The notes under the pieces: model-generated
What the model saw: only the letters and a program-made list of their open reading frames with translations
What the model was told of the DNA's origin: nothing
Databases searched by the model: none
Shown: piece after piece, positions 18,889 to 27,023 of the stretch
How positions within the stretch are numbered: the stretch's first letter is position 1
How the letters are laid out: each line of letters starts with the position of its first letter
Translations under genes and position numbers: made by a program
NCBI GenBank assembly: GCA_017416465.1
Contig: JAFQCK010000159.1
Span: 33,093 to 97,092 of the forward strand
Direction of reading: 5' to 3'
Origin: Lachnospiraceae bacterium
Lineage (GTDB): Bacteria > Bacillota > Clostridia > Lachnospirales > Lachnospiraceae
Length of the DNA stretch: 64,000 bases

Positions 18889-20274
18889 TCAACTTATTCT
18901 AAAATACCTTTTACTTAACCCTGTTCTTTCTGATATAAACCTTATTAATTCCTCTCGTTCATATGTAGCAAGTGTATTTATTGCCTTGAACATAATTTTT
19001 ATTCTTGTAAAGCATACACTATCCATACACTTTTCCGTCTCACAATAAAAATCATTCCCATTAAATTCTTTTCTTAAATCTTTTTCCAATTCATCTAATT
19101 CTACCCTTATACCATTTATTTTTACCATTCTGTCTTTTCGACCACATACATAAAAATATCCATCATCATCAATATATCCGATATCTTTTGTATGCAATAT
19201 ATTTCCCCATTCATATCCTTTTTCTAAATCCTGCTTACCATATGCATATCCCATAGCAACATTATCACCACAATAAACTATTTCTCCTGTTTTATTACTC
19301 TCCGTAATATGTATTCCATCACTATTTTCAATCCACATCTTACCATTTGGAATTGCTTTACCTATGCTTCCAAGTTTCTTATCCATAACTTCTAACGGTC
19401 TGTAACTTATTCTTGCTGTCGCCTCAGTCTGACCATACATAACATAGAATTTTTTATTATTCTTTATAGAATAATCTATAAAATATTTTTCCTCTTCCAA
19501 ACCAAGCTTGCCACCTGCTACCGTCAATATTTGTAAAGTACTAACATTATTTTTAGCAAATCCCATCTTTTTTAATATTTCATAAGTATACGGAACTCCT
19601 GCAAATGATGTTCCTTCATATTTATTAAAAAAATCCCAAAAAACCTTTTCATAAGGTGCTTTATCAGTAAGTAACAATGTTGCTCTTTTATACAGATGTG
19701 TATTAATAACCGACAATCCATATGTGTAATTCATTGGTAACGAAGTAATTGCTTTATCACGTTCACTTATATTAAGATACTCTGATATATTCTTAGTATT
19801 TGATTCTATATTTTTATAACTTATTCTCACACATTTACTACTTCCGGTACTTCCTGACGTTGTCAGCAATAATGCAAGTTCTTCATTTACTTTGCATAAT
19901 TCTTTACCGGTAGTTACTAGTGAATAACCAAATCTTTCAAACACCTTTCCTTCCTTATATTTTAAATTTGGCACATTATCTACAAACAATTCATCAGATA
20001 GCCATACATATTTTATATCATAATCCTCTATATACTTTTCTATAACTTCGCTTTTCGCACTATCCCTTACCAAAAAAGGAATTGATTTATTTTTCATACA
20101 GCTAAGATAACCTATTATGCTTGCAACATTATTCTTAGCCATAATTAAAACTATCTGTCTTGGTTCAATATGTTCATAAAAGTCTTCGATATAATCTGCT
20201 AACTGATTATATGTTATTACTTCATCATTATCATTTATAATAGCTATTCCATCTTCGCATTTTCCTTCAACCAT
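18889..20274 (-). CDS. AMP-dependent synthetase/ligase (acyl- or aminoacyl-activating)
   Basis: A 461-residue AMP-binding enzyme. Core motifs appear in order: LLTTSGSTGSSKCVRISYKN (ATP loop, near 135), YGQTEATARISY (near 265), GEIVYCGDNVAMGY (near 315), and TKDIGYIDDDGYFYVCGRKD then RMVKINGIRVELDELE (hinge and C-terminal domain). It starts inside the 3' end of the acyl carrier protein gene (31-base overlap), which suggests coupled translation and that it loads the carrier. The substrate could be an amino acid or a fatty acid; sequence alone does not say. Confidence 0.82.
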   Translation of the reverse strand: MVEGKCEDGIAIINDNDEVITYNQLADYIEDFYEHIEPRQIVLIMAKNNVASIIGYLSCMKNKSIPFLVRDSAKSEVIEKYIEDYDIKYVWLSDELFVDNVPNLKYKEGKVFERFGYSLVTTGKELCKVNEELALLLTTSGSTGSSKCVRISYKNIESNTKNISEYLNISERDKAITSLPMNYTYGLSVINTHLYKRATLLLTDKAPYEKVFWDFFNKYEGTSFAGVPYTYEILKKMGFAKNNVSTLQILTVAGGKLGLEEEKYFIDYSIKNNKKFYVMYGQTEATARISYRPLEVMDKKLGSIGKAIPNGKMWIENSDGIHITESNKTGEIVYCGDNVAMGYAYGKQDLEKGYEWGNILHTKDIGYIDDDGYFYVCGRKDRMVKINGIRVELDELEKDLRKEFNGNDFYCETEKCMDSVCFTRIKIMFKAINTLATYEREELIRFISERTGLSKRYFRIS

Positions 20275-20504
20275 TCTTTTAACACCTCAAAATCCCATAC
20301 AATATCAACTGTATTTTCATGTTCAAAACTCACTCCGAATTCTTCTTCCACCATAGCAATAAATGAAATAATCATAAGAGAATCAAAATCCAAATCTTCC
20401 ACAAAATCCGGTATTTCTTTTTCTTTAGCAATAATTACTTTTCTATCATCTTCTGATACTAACTCTATTAATATATTTCTAATTTTATTTTCTATTGTAT
20501 CCAT
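20244..20504 (-). CDS. Acyl carrier protein
   Basis: An 86-residue carrier protein. The phosphopantetheine attachment motif is DLDFDSLMII near residue 38, with serine as the attachment residue, followed by EEEFGVSFEHEN, which is typical of ACPs. It differs from the usual fatty-acid ACP in its leading region and in its context: it overlaps an AMP-forming ligase and is followed by a PaaK-like ligase, with a BtrH-like protein nearby. A dedicated carrier for a specialised pathway is therefore likely. No phosphopantetheinyl transferase gene lies in the window. Confidence 0.85.
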   Translation of the reverse strand: MDTIENKIRNILIELVSEDDRKVIIAKEKEIPDFVEDLDFDSLMIISFIAMVEEEFGVSFEHENTVDIVWDFEVLKEWLKENAKME

Positions 20505-20566
20505 ACTATCCTCTTTTCTACTACAATTTTATTGCGAAGAACCTCAAAATCTTTTACAATATACAA

Positions 20567-21238
20567 CTACTTTATACTTTCTTTTAACTCTTCAAGCTTT
20601 TTAATATGTGTATCTGTTTCATCCAAACCAAATCGTTCAAATTCGTTATTGCCAATATTTTTATATATACCATAAAAATAATATGTAGGATAATAATTGT
20701 CCTTATCTTTATTATATGCTGCATATATTACATATTCACTATTTAAATCTAGTGGTGGAAATCCTTGATATCCACATGCAACATACATATCTTCCCCCGG
20801 TTCCCATTCTTCTTCATCAATATCCATTACTTTAGAAATTAATTCTTTATAATCTTTTTCTTTCATTATTCCCCCAAGTGTATTAATAGTAAATTCAGCT
20901 CCTTCTACATCTCCCTTATAATATTCATCTATTTCAAAGGTATAATTCGATTTCATCTCCCAATCATCTAAATATGAATCAATATCAGTAAGTTTTCCTT
21001 TAAAAATGACATCTGAATGTTCACTTAACTCTTCAATAGATGGATTATATACATTCATATCCATATTTCCTGAACTAAATTGAATCTTGTCTTCATCAAT
21101 TTCCGAAATATCAATACTAAAATTATCTTTTCCAGAATCTACTTTATTTGTTACATTTTCTTCACTACCAGTTTTATTTCCACACGAAACTAAAGCAATC
21201 AGACTAACTAAACCTAATATAACTAAACTCTTCTTCAT
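20567..21238 (-). CDS. Lipoprotein of unknown function (paralogue of the gene at 12722-13378)
   Basis: A 223-residue lipoprotein with lipobox ALVSC near residue 19. The mature part holds FSIDISEIDEDKIQFSSGNM, SDVIFKGKLTDIDSYLDDWE, EIDEYYKGDVEGAEFTINTL and YKELISKVMDIDEEEW. The same blocks, with few changes, make up the lipoprotein 7 kb away at 12722. It lies between a secreted metalloprotease and the ACP gene in one run of minus-strand genes and so may belong to the same transcription unit. Confidence 0.78.
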   Translation of the reverse strand: MKKSLVILGLVSLIALVSCGNKTGSEENVTNKVDSGKDNFSIDISEIDEDKIQFSSGNMDMNVYNPSIEELSEHSDVIFKGKLTDIDSYLDDWEMKSNYTFEIDEYYKGDVEGAEFTINTLGGIMKEKDYKELISKVMDIDEEEWEPGEDMYVACGYQGFPPLDLNSEYVIYAAYNKDKDNYYPTYYFYGIYKNIGNNEFERFGLDETDTHIKKLEELKESIK

Positions 21239-21253
21239 AACAAGTCCTCCTCT

Positions 21254-21877
21254 TTATTTAACATATATTGCTATTGCTGACCAAATATCATTACTTGTCG
21301 GAAGCATAACACTTCTTCCTTCATCCCACTGACACATTATTGAATTAGTATTACTATTATTCTCATCCAACCCAAATGCATGACCTATCTCATGTGCAAA
21401 TACAGAAGTTATGGCTTCACTTTCATATTCACTAATTACTCCATTAGTAGTATTATAAGTAACCACTGCCCTATCCCAAGGTGATGCATTTGGTAAAACT
21501 CTACCATAATTAAAAAAGAAATTTGTTTTACCATTATATCCACAAGTTTCACCATCAGCTGAAATAATAATTTTTAAAGTTGCTTGTGATTCATTACTAG
21601 TTTGAACAAAACTTATATAATTTGCCATTCCATTAACACTCGTATCCATCCACGAATCTAAAGCTAATTTTGCACATGCCATATAGTAAACATTATTACT
21701 ACTAAAACACCACTTTCTACTACTTTCTCCGTATTCTCCTATCCCCCCTAATAAATTAAAAGCAAATGACGGTGCATTAGTATTAGTTGAAGCTATTACT
21801 TGAGTACTTCCAATACTAATTAACATTGATAAACTAACACATAACGTTCCAATTTTTTTAAATAATTTTTTCCTCAT
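21254..21877 (-). CDS. Secreted matrixin-like zinc metalloprotease
   Basis: About 207 residues with a signal peptide (MRKKLFKKIGTLCVSLSMLI, cleaved near ASTN). The zinc motif is FAHEIGHAFGLDE near residue 165, of the HExxHxxGxxD/H type, and NSIMCQ provides the methionine turn of metzincins. The upstream catalytic domain (TLKIIISADGE, VVTYNTTNGVISEYES) fits the matrixin/M10 pattern. The first ATG (21883) abuts GGAGG; the ATG two codons later has proper spacing and is preferred. It is predicted to cut proteins outside the cell. Confidence 0.78.
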   Translation of the reverse strand: MRKKLFKKIGTLCVSLSMLISIGSTQVIASTNTNAPSFAFNLLGGIGEYGESSRKWCFSSNNVYYMACAKLALDSWMDTSVNGMANYISFVQTSNESQATLKIIISADGETCGYNGKTNFFFNYGRVLPNASPWDRAVVTYNTTNGVISEYESEAITSVFAHEIGHAFGLDENNSNTNSIMCQWDEGRSVMLPTSNDIWSAIAIYVK

Positions 21878-22027
21878 TTTCATCCTCCTGCTTTAATTTA
21901 ACATCATTCTTCCGGTTACAGTATCACGTATATAATTTTCTATCACTCTCCTTTACAATACTCTTCATTCTTATAGACATCTACATTTTTGCTATTCCTA
22001 GAACAACAATATCCCTATCTTTTTTCT

Positions 22028-23641
22028 TTACTGTAATGAGCATTTACATTTTGCACTTACCTTATCTGCTATTCCCCAGGTCTTACATACAATACCAACA
22101 TCAAATTTATCTTTATTTATCCTATCCAAGGTATGTATTACTTCTGAACCCTCTCCTTTATTTATTCCAATTTCTATCAAATCCTTTTTAATCTTCATAA
22201 ATAGCTTTATCTTCTCATTCTCTGTAATTTCATATTTAAATCCCGTAACACCGATTTCCGAAACTACTAATTTTTCACCATTTTCAATTCCAATCATTTG
22301 TACACTGCCATTACTAAAATCTCTAAAAATCAAACCAATCTCAACATTTGTCTTATTTCTAAATAAGATTTCAGGTTCGGCAATTATTTCAAACTCTTTA
22401 TTGTTAAATCTTTGTATATCAAATATAACTTTTGGTGCCTCGTCCATATCCCAATAATTATAAGTTCTGTTTCCATTAAATTCAAAGTTTGCTTCACCTT
22501 TAAAATCTCCACTCATTTTATTAACAACTATTTTTTCTTGATTATTTTCATATCTAAAGCACTCAGATTTTTCTCCAAAATCATTAGTTATAGTATTAAC
22601 ACTTTTTATTTCTTTGTCTTTTAAATATTCAAAAAAACACTTCACTTCGTCCTGAATAGTTTTTTCACTATATATAATTTTATTAGTTATTATGTTCTCA
22701 GGTTCGTATCCCTTTGCAACCTTTACGAAAGTATTAATAATTTGATTCTGCCACAGTTTGTTTAACTCCGTACATTGATTAACATACACTTCAAAATTAT
22801 CAGAACATTCTTCATTATATTGTGAAGCTTCCATATACCTCCTTATTTCATTGAAAAATATTCTTCTGTATTTATTTATATTAATAATTTTCTTCTTTGC
22901 TTCATTTAATAAACTTCCTTCAATTACCTGACTATTAATTCTATTAAACTCCTGTACCATTTGCTCATCTTTTAACATATCCATATACATATTGAATAAT
23001 ATATATTGACGATAACCGTCTGTATTCTCAAGATTCAATCTGCAATATTCTTCTATAATAGAGTTCATTAACTCACTACATTTACAATCTCTATTTTTTT
23101 CAAATGCTATCACTGAATATTTCTTATCATATCTTTTTATATAGCTTTTATTTGCTCTCTTAAGCATATCAAAAGGAATATTAAATTCTTCATACTTATT
23201 TCCAATATATTGAAACTGAGTATTATCAAGCACAGTAACCAAGCCTTGTTTTTCTTTATATCCAATAATTAAAAACCAATGATTCCAATCACGTTCCATG
23301 TAATATCTACTATAAAATATTTCCTTTAAATTTACTCCTACAATAATAGGAATCCCTTTGTCTATCCACTTAATTATTTCTTTATATGTCAAATTTATAT
23401 CTTCTATAAATTTTATCCCTGCATATTGTTGTAAAGTAGCAAATACCGATTCTCTAACACATGAAAATTGTGTTTTACTATAAAATGTATTATATGTACC
23501 TCTAAATTTTGATAATATTGCAAAAGCTTTTCCTAAATCCTTTTGCAAATAATCAAACAAAATAACCAAAGGATGTTCAAAACATGTAATCTCATCATAT
23601 TCATAACAATAATTAAAATCTTTAAGATTGAGTTTATTCAT
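22028..23641 (-). CDS. BtrH-like papain-fold protein with C-terminal beta-sandwich domain
   Basis: A 537-residue protein without a signal peptide. The first 165 residues resemble the N-terminal domain of BtrH (butirosin pathway acyltransferase): CFEHPLVILFDYL with a possible catalytic cysteine near residue 20, GIPIIVGVNLKEIF near 113, and DWNHWFLIIGYKE with histidine near 138, then DNTQFQ. The middle is helical. The last 130 residues (VEIGLIFRDFSNGSVQMIGI, EKIKLFMKIKKDLIEIGI) look like a concanavalin-like beta sandwich. In butirosin synthesis BtrH moves an acyl group from a carrier protein; the ACP and two ligases in this cluster make a similar transfer likely here. Confidence 0.62.
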   Translation of the reverse strand: MNKLNLKDFNYCYEYDEITCFEHPLVILFDYLQKDLGKAFAILSKFRGTYNTFYSKTQFSCVRESVFATLQQYAGIKFIEDINLTYKEIIKWIDKGIPIIVGVNLKEIFYSRYYMERDWNHWFLIIGYKEKQGLVTVLDNTQFQYIGNKYEEFNIPFDMLKRANKSYIKRYDKKYSVIAFEKNRDCKCSELMNSIIEEYCRLNLENTDGYRQYILFNMYMDMLKDEQMVQEFNRINSQVIEGSLLNEAKKKIININKYRRIFFNEIRRYMEASQYNEECSDNFEVYVNQCTELNKLWQNQIINTFVKVAKGYEPENIITNKIIYSEKTIQDEVKCFFEYLKDKEIKSVNTITNDFGEKSECFRYENNQEKIVVNKMSGDFKGEANFEFNGNRTYNYWDMDEAPKVIFDIQRFNNKEFEIIAEPEILFRNKTNVEIGLIFRDFSNGSVQMIGIENGEKLVVSEIGVTGFKYEITENEKIKLFMKIKKDLIEIGINKGEGSEVIHTLDRINKDKFDVGIVCKTWGIADKVSAKCKCSLQ

Positions 23642-23700
23642 GTTTGCCTCCTTTGGCTATTTTCATTCAATTCGTATAATATTTACTTTTAATTAATTAA

Positions 23701-24582
23701 CTAATTCTCTGATTTTCTATTTTTACCTCTAAAATATAATGAACCTATTATCAATACTAACATTCCAACAATTACACTTATAACTATAATATTGAAATTA
23801 TCTTTTTTTGTATCCGTTTCTTTTTTGTCGCCAAACAAGTTAATTTCACCTTTTAATGGTTCTTCTCTTTTAAACGGATTACCACCATATTGTCCTTTAT
23901 ATTTTTCTTCATTTGCTTTAAATTCTTCATATGTAGGTTCATCATAATCTCTGTACATTAATTCGAAAAACTCATCAATTTCATATATTTTTGCATTTTC
24001 TAATGAACAAAAATTACTCTGATTCTCACTTAAAAAAGTCATAATATGTTCCGATCCATCTTTCATCTTTATATAAGACATATATATATTATAAATTTCA
24101 TTATAAAAATACCTGACTTCTTCTACATTTTCTACATCTACACCTTCAAATCTACCTTCCACTAGCCTCATATAATAATTCTGAGTAGATGACACTGATG
24201 ATTGTATCCAACGCACAACTCCATTCTCTAATCTAAATATCGAATATCCATATGCATTTTCTTTATTGATAAATGGTAAAATCAGTTTACATTCATTATA
24301 ATCTTTGTAAGAATAATATAAACTATTAAAGTCCCTACTTTCAATATAATCATTTATCATATATTCCATTCTCTCAATTACACACAACTCTTCTATATCA
24401 TATTCTTTCATAGACGAAAAGGAGCCTGGTCTCTCATTCTCAATAATATTTACAACCTGTCTTTTAACATCTTCCATATCTATTCCAAGTTTTTCATTAG
24501 CATATACACTATAATCTTTATCAAACACAAAAAAACTAATCACTATAACCCCAAACAATAACATCTTTAATATTTTATTCAT
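23701..24582 (-). CDS. Exported protein with C-terminal membrane anchor
   Basis: About 293 residues. An N-terminal signal peptide (MNKILKMLLFGVIVISFFVF) is followed by an acidic extracellular part and one C-terminal membrane segment (IIVISVIVGMLVLIIGSLYF) with a short basic tail. This gives a single-pass surface protein. I recognise no domain family. The ATG at 24582 lies nine bases after GGAGG, while the earlier ATG abuts it. It sits six bases after the papain-like protease gene, so the two are co-transcribed. Confidence 0.72.
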   Translation of the reverse strand: MNKILKMLLFGVIVISFFVFDKDYSVYANEKLGIDMEDVKRQVVNIIENERPGSFSSMKEYDIEELCVIERMEYMINDYIESRDFNSLYYSYKDYNECKLILPFINKENAYGYSIFRLENGVVRWIQSSVSSTQNYYMRLVEGRFEGVDVENVEEVRYFYNEIYNIYMSYIKMKDGSEHIMTFLSENQSNFCSLENAKIYEIDEFFELMYRDYDEPTYEEFKANEEKYKGQYGGNPFKREEPLKGEINLFGDKKETDTKKDNFNIIVISVIVGMLVLIIGSLYFRGKNRKSEN

Positions 24583-24597
24583 AATAAACATCCTCCT

Positions 24598-25161
24598 TTA
24601 CTTATATCTTCGATAAATTGAATTTTCGTAAATATACTCTCCTACACAAAATTCATCATAATCTTTATTATATATTTCACCATCATAAGGATCACTATAT
24701 ACTACTTCACTAAAATCTTCATTTGTATTATACCCAACAATAAGAAACATATGTCCAGTATTCCCGCCCCATATACTTGGTTTATAACAAGCTGCAGCTA
24801 TTACTCGTTCTCTATCAATTAATTCAACTATAGTGTCTAAAGATAATATACCGCCTGATTCATAATATGAATATTTAAAATCAGTGAAATAATGTGCTGC
24901 TGCCTGAACATCTTCAATACTCCCTGATTCATTGACCACACTTCCTTTTACATAGGCTACTCCATCACTCTGAGTCAATTCTACCAAAGCATCATTTCTA
25001 GCTAATCCCCTTGCAACAGTAACCCAACACCACCTATCTTTTTGTTGTTTTTCTGTAATAATAAAAAATCTATATGTTGCATCAACTTTAGTAGTAGAAC
25101 ATGTTACAATTACAGACACAATCACTGTAGCTACAATTTTTTTCAAATTCCTTCTCACCAT
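24598..25161 (-). CDS. Secreted papain-like cysteine protease
   Basis: About 187 residues with a signal peptide. The catalytic cysteine is in QQKDRWCWVTVARGL near residue 40, the histidine in GNTGHMFLIVGYNTNE near 140, and YSDPYDGEIY follows, a layout like the AvrRpt2 (C70)/C39-type families. The same plan is seen in the broken protease at 16324-17525. The ATG at 25161 has AAAGGA at eight bases. It is the first gene after the 21-bp-spaced repeats at 25250-25282, so it probably heads the LytTR-controlled operon. Confidence 0.75.
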   Translation of the reverse strand: MVRRNLKKIVATVIVSVIVTCSTTKVDATYRFFIITEKQQKDRWCWVTVARGLARNDALVELTQSDGVAYVKGSVVNESGSIEDVQAAAHYFTDFKYSYYESGGILSLDTIVELIDRERVIAAACYKPSIWGGNTGHMFLIVGYNTNEDFSEVVYSDPYDGEIYNKDYDEFCVGEYIYENSIYRRYK

Positions 25162-25249
25162 AAGCACCATCCTTTCAAAATATACACTAACACTTCACTT
25201 TCTTATATATAAATATTACATCTTCAAACATTCACTTTTCAATAAAAAT

Positions 25250-25282
25250 GTTGCAAACGTTGTCTTTTTTGTTGTAAACGTT
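25250..25282. promoter_or_regulatory. Probable LytTR binding sites upstream of the protease operon
   Basis: GTTGCAAACGTT (25250-25261) and GTTGTAAACGTT (25271-25282) are direct repeats, 11 of 12 identical, with starts exactly 21 bp apart, two turns of the helix. LytTR proteins are known to bind direct repeats with this spacing. On the minus strand they precede an AT-rich stretch with TAATAT at 25218-25213 and the protease start at 25161. The downstream repeat overlaps the stop codon of the LytTR gene. Confidence 0.68.
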
Positions 25283-25601
25283 AAATTTTTCCATTTTCCC
25301 TGCAAAACTCTTTATACTTTGCTTTTACAATACACTTATTTCTAACACTCATCAGCACTTTTGCTATTTCCAAATCAATAATATCATTATCTATTTTCTT
25401 TATAAAATGCATATTTACCAAATATGATTTATGCACTCGTATAAACCCGTCTTTCGCTAGTTCTTCTTCAAACCTTGTTAACGACTTTCTTCTTATTTGT
25501 ACTTTCCCATCAAATGTATATAATTCACAATATACATCACTTGCTTTTATATACACTAATTCTTTAACCTGTACACTCGTTTTGTTAATTTCATCTCCCA
25601 T
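25281..25601 (-). CDS. Stand-alone LytTR DNA-binding transcription regulator
   Basis: About 106 residues, almost all LytTR domain: VKELVYIKASDVYCELYTFD, VQIRRKSLTRFEEEL, FIRVHKSYLVNMHFIKKIDN and a basic end. There is no receiver domain, so its signal must come by another route or from level control. The frame extends to a TTG at 25637, but the ATG at 25601 has GGAG at eight bases and begins just before the domain. It lies upstream of the protease operon in the same direction, with 21-bp-spaced repeats on both sides, which suggests it controls itself and that operon. Confidence 0.82.
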   Translation of the reverse strand: MGDEINKTSVQVKELVYIKASDVYCELYTFDGKVQIRRKSLTRFEEELAKDGFIRVHKSYLVNMHFIKKIDNDIIDLEIAKVLMSVRNKCIVKAKYKEFCRENGKI

Positions 25602-25659
25602 TTTTAACACTCCAATCAAATCATTTTTTATATTCAAGCCTCAAATTTTATCTTTATAT

Positions 25660-25725
25660 ATTATACCATACAAAAATAGTCAAATTCCCAAAATGTCAAA
25701 AATAGCACTTTAAATGTCAAAAATA
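25660..25725 (-). promoter_or_regulatory. LytTR gene promoter with 21-bp-spaced direct repeats
   Basis: AAATGTCAAAAATA occurs twice without mismatch (25691-25704 and 25712-25725), starts 21 bp apart. A looser GTCAAA copy lies at 25679. On the minus strand an extended -10, TGGTATAAT (TATAAT at 25665-25660), follows with no good -35, as expected for an activated promoter. The repeats would be centred near -45 and -66. Confidence 0.65.
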
Positions 25726-25815
25726 ACCATTTTTATTTTCTTGTAATACTTTTGTAATTATTTCTCAATGCTTTTGTAATATAGTTTTAATATTTGAGTA
25801 ATATTTTATTTTTCT

Positions 25816-25844
25816 CTTTATTTTTTATATCTTTATGATATAAT
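25816..25844 (+). promoter_or_regulatory. Probable asnA promoter
   Basis: An extended -10 (TGATATAAT, TATAAT at 25839-25844) lies 31 bases upstream of the asnA start. The -35 at 17 bp (CTTTAT) is poor. Upstream, three TTGTAAT copies stand at 25742, 25753 and 25775, spaced 11 and 22 bp, on one face of the helix. Confidence 0.5.
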
Positions 25845-25875
25845 TCTAACAGACTTAAGAAAGGATTGATATATT

Positions 25876-26886
25876 ATGGAACACATACTTACACCTGAAG
25901 GATATTCTTCAGCTTTATCAATCAGAGAGACTGAGATTGGTATCAAGCTCGTTAAAGATTACTTTGAACGTGCGCTTGCAAAAGAATTGAATCTTACCAG
26001 AGTTTCCGCACCACTTTTTGTTAAGCCTGAATCGGGACTTAATGATAACTTAAATGGTGTTGAACGTCCTGTAAGTTTCGGAATAAAGGAACAAGATGAC
26101 AAAGAAGTAGAGATTGTACACTCCCTTGCGAAATGGAAACGCCAAGCCCTTAAGAGATATGGCTTCCACTCAGGCGAAGGTCTTTACACAGATATGAACG
26201 CTATAAGAAGAGATGAAGATACAGATAATATTCATTCACTCTTTGTTGACCAGTGGGATTGGGAGAAAATCATTTCTAAAGAAGAACGTAACGTTGAGAT
26301 ATTGAAGACAAATGTTACTAAAGTGTATAAGGCACTTAAAGATACAGAGACATTCATCGCTTCACAGTATAATTACATAGACGAGATTTTACCTGATAAG
26401 ATTACATTTGTAACATCACAGGAGCTTGAAGATATGTATCCAAACTGTACTGCAAAGGAACGCGAATACAATTACGCTAAGTTAAAGGGTGCTATCTTCA
26501 TTATGCAGATTGGTGATTACCTTGCATCAGGTGAGAAGCATGATGGTCGTGCACCTGACTATGATGACTGGAAATTAAACGGTGATATCATCGTATATTA
26601 TCCTCTTTTAGATATTGCTTTGGAATTATCTTCAATGGGAATAAGAGTTGATGAAAATACTCTTTTAGAACAGCTTGAGAAAGCAAATTGTATGGATAGA
26701 GCAAAGCTTCCATTCCAGAAAGCAATTCTTGAGTGTGACCTTCCTTACACAATAGGTGGTGGTATCGGTCAGTCAAGAATCTGTATGTTCTATTTAAGAA
26801 AGGCTCATATTGGAGAAGTTCAAGCTTCAATCTGGCCGGATGATATTATGGATTATGCTAATAGCAAAGGTATTGTTTTATTGTAA
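25876..26886 (+). CDS. asnA: Aspartate-ammonia ligase (asparagine synthetase A)
   Basis: Makes asparagine from aspartate, ammonia and ATP. The 336 residues match the AsnA family in length and motifs: SAPLFVKPESGLNDNLNGVE near residue 43, VEIVHSLAKWKRQALKRYGF near 75, GLYTDMNAIRRDEDTDNIHS, and the C-terminal TIGGGIGQSRICMF. The fold is that of class II aminoacyl-tRNA synthetases. It is transcribed away from the LytTR gene. A good ribosome binding site, AAAGGA, precedes the ATG. Confidence 0.95.
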   Translation: MEHILTPEGYSSALSIRETEIGIKLVKDYFERALAKELNLTRVSAPLFVKPESGLNDNLNGVERPVSFGIKEQDDKEVEIVHSLAKWKRQALKRYGFHSGEGLYTDMNAIRRDEDTDNIHSLFVDQWDWEKIISKEERNVEILKTNVTKVYKALKDTETFIASQYNYIDEILPDKITFVTSQELEDMYPNCTAKEREYNYAKLKGAIFIMQIGDYLASGEKHDGRAPDYDDWKLNGDIIVYYPLLDIALELSSMGIRVDENTLLEQLEKANCMDRAKLPFQKAILECDLPYTIGGGIGQSRICMFYLRKAHIGEVQASIWPDDIMDYANSKGIVLL

Positions 26887-26921
26887 ACCTTAAGCTATTA
26901 CAATACATATTTAATAACAAC

Positions 26922-26963
26922 AAAATCGGATTTCAAATGAATTAACGTTTGAAATCCGATTTT
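26922..26963. terminator. Bidirectional terminator between asnA and the DegV gene
   Basis: AAAATCGGATTTCAAA and TTTGAAATCCGATTTT form a perfect 16-bp stem with a ten-base loop between two convergent genes. T-runs occur on both strands. Confidence 0.85.
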
Positions 26964-27023
26964 TATAATTAATATCATCATAACTGTTCAGCGCCTAGCT
27001 TGAAAATATTATATGTTATCTTC

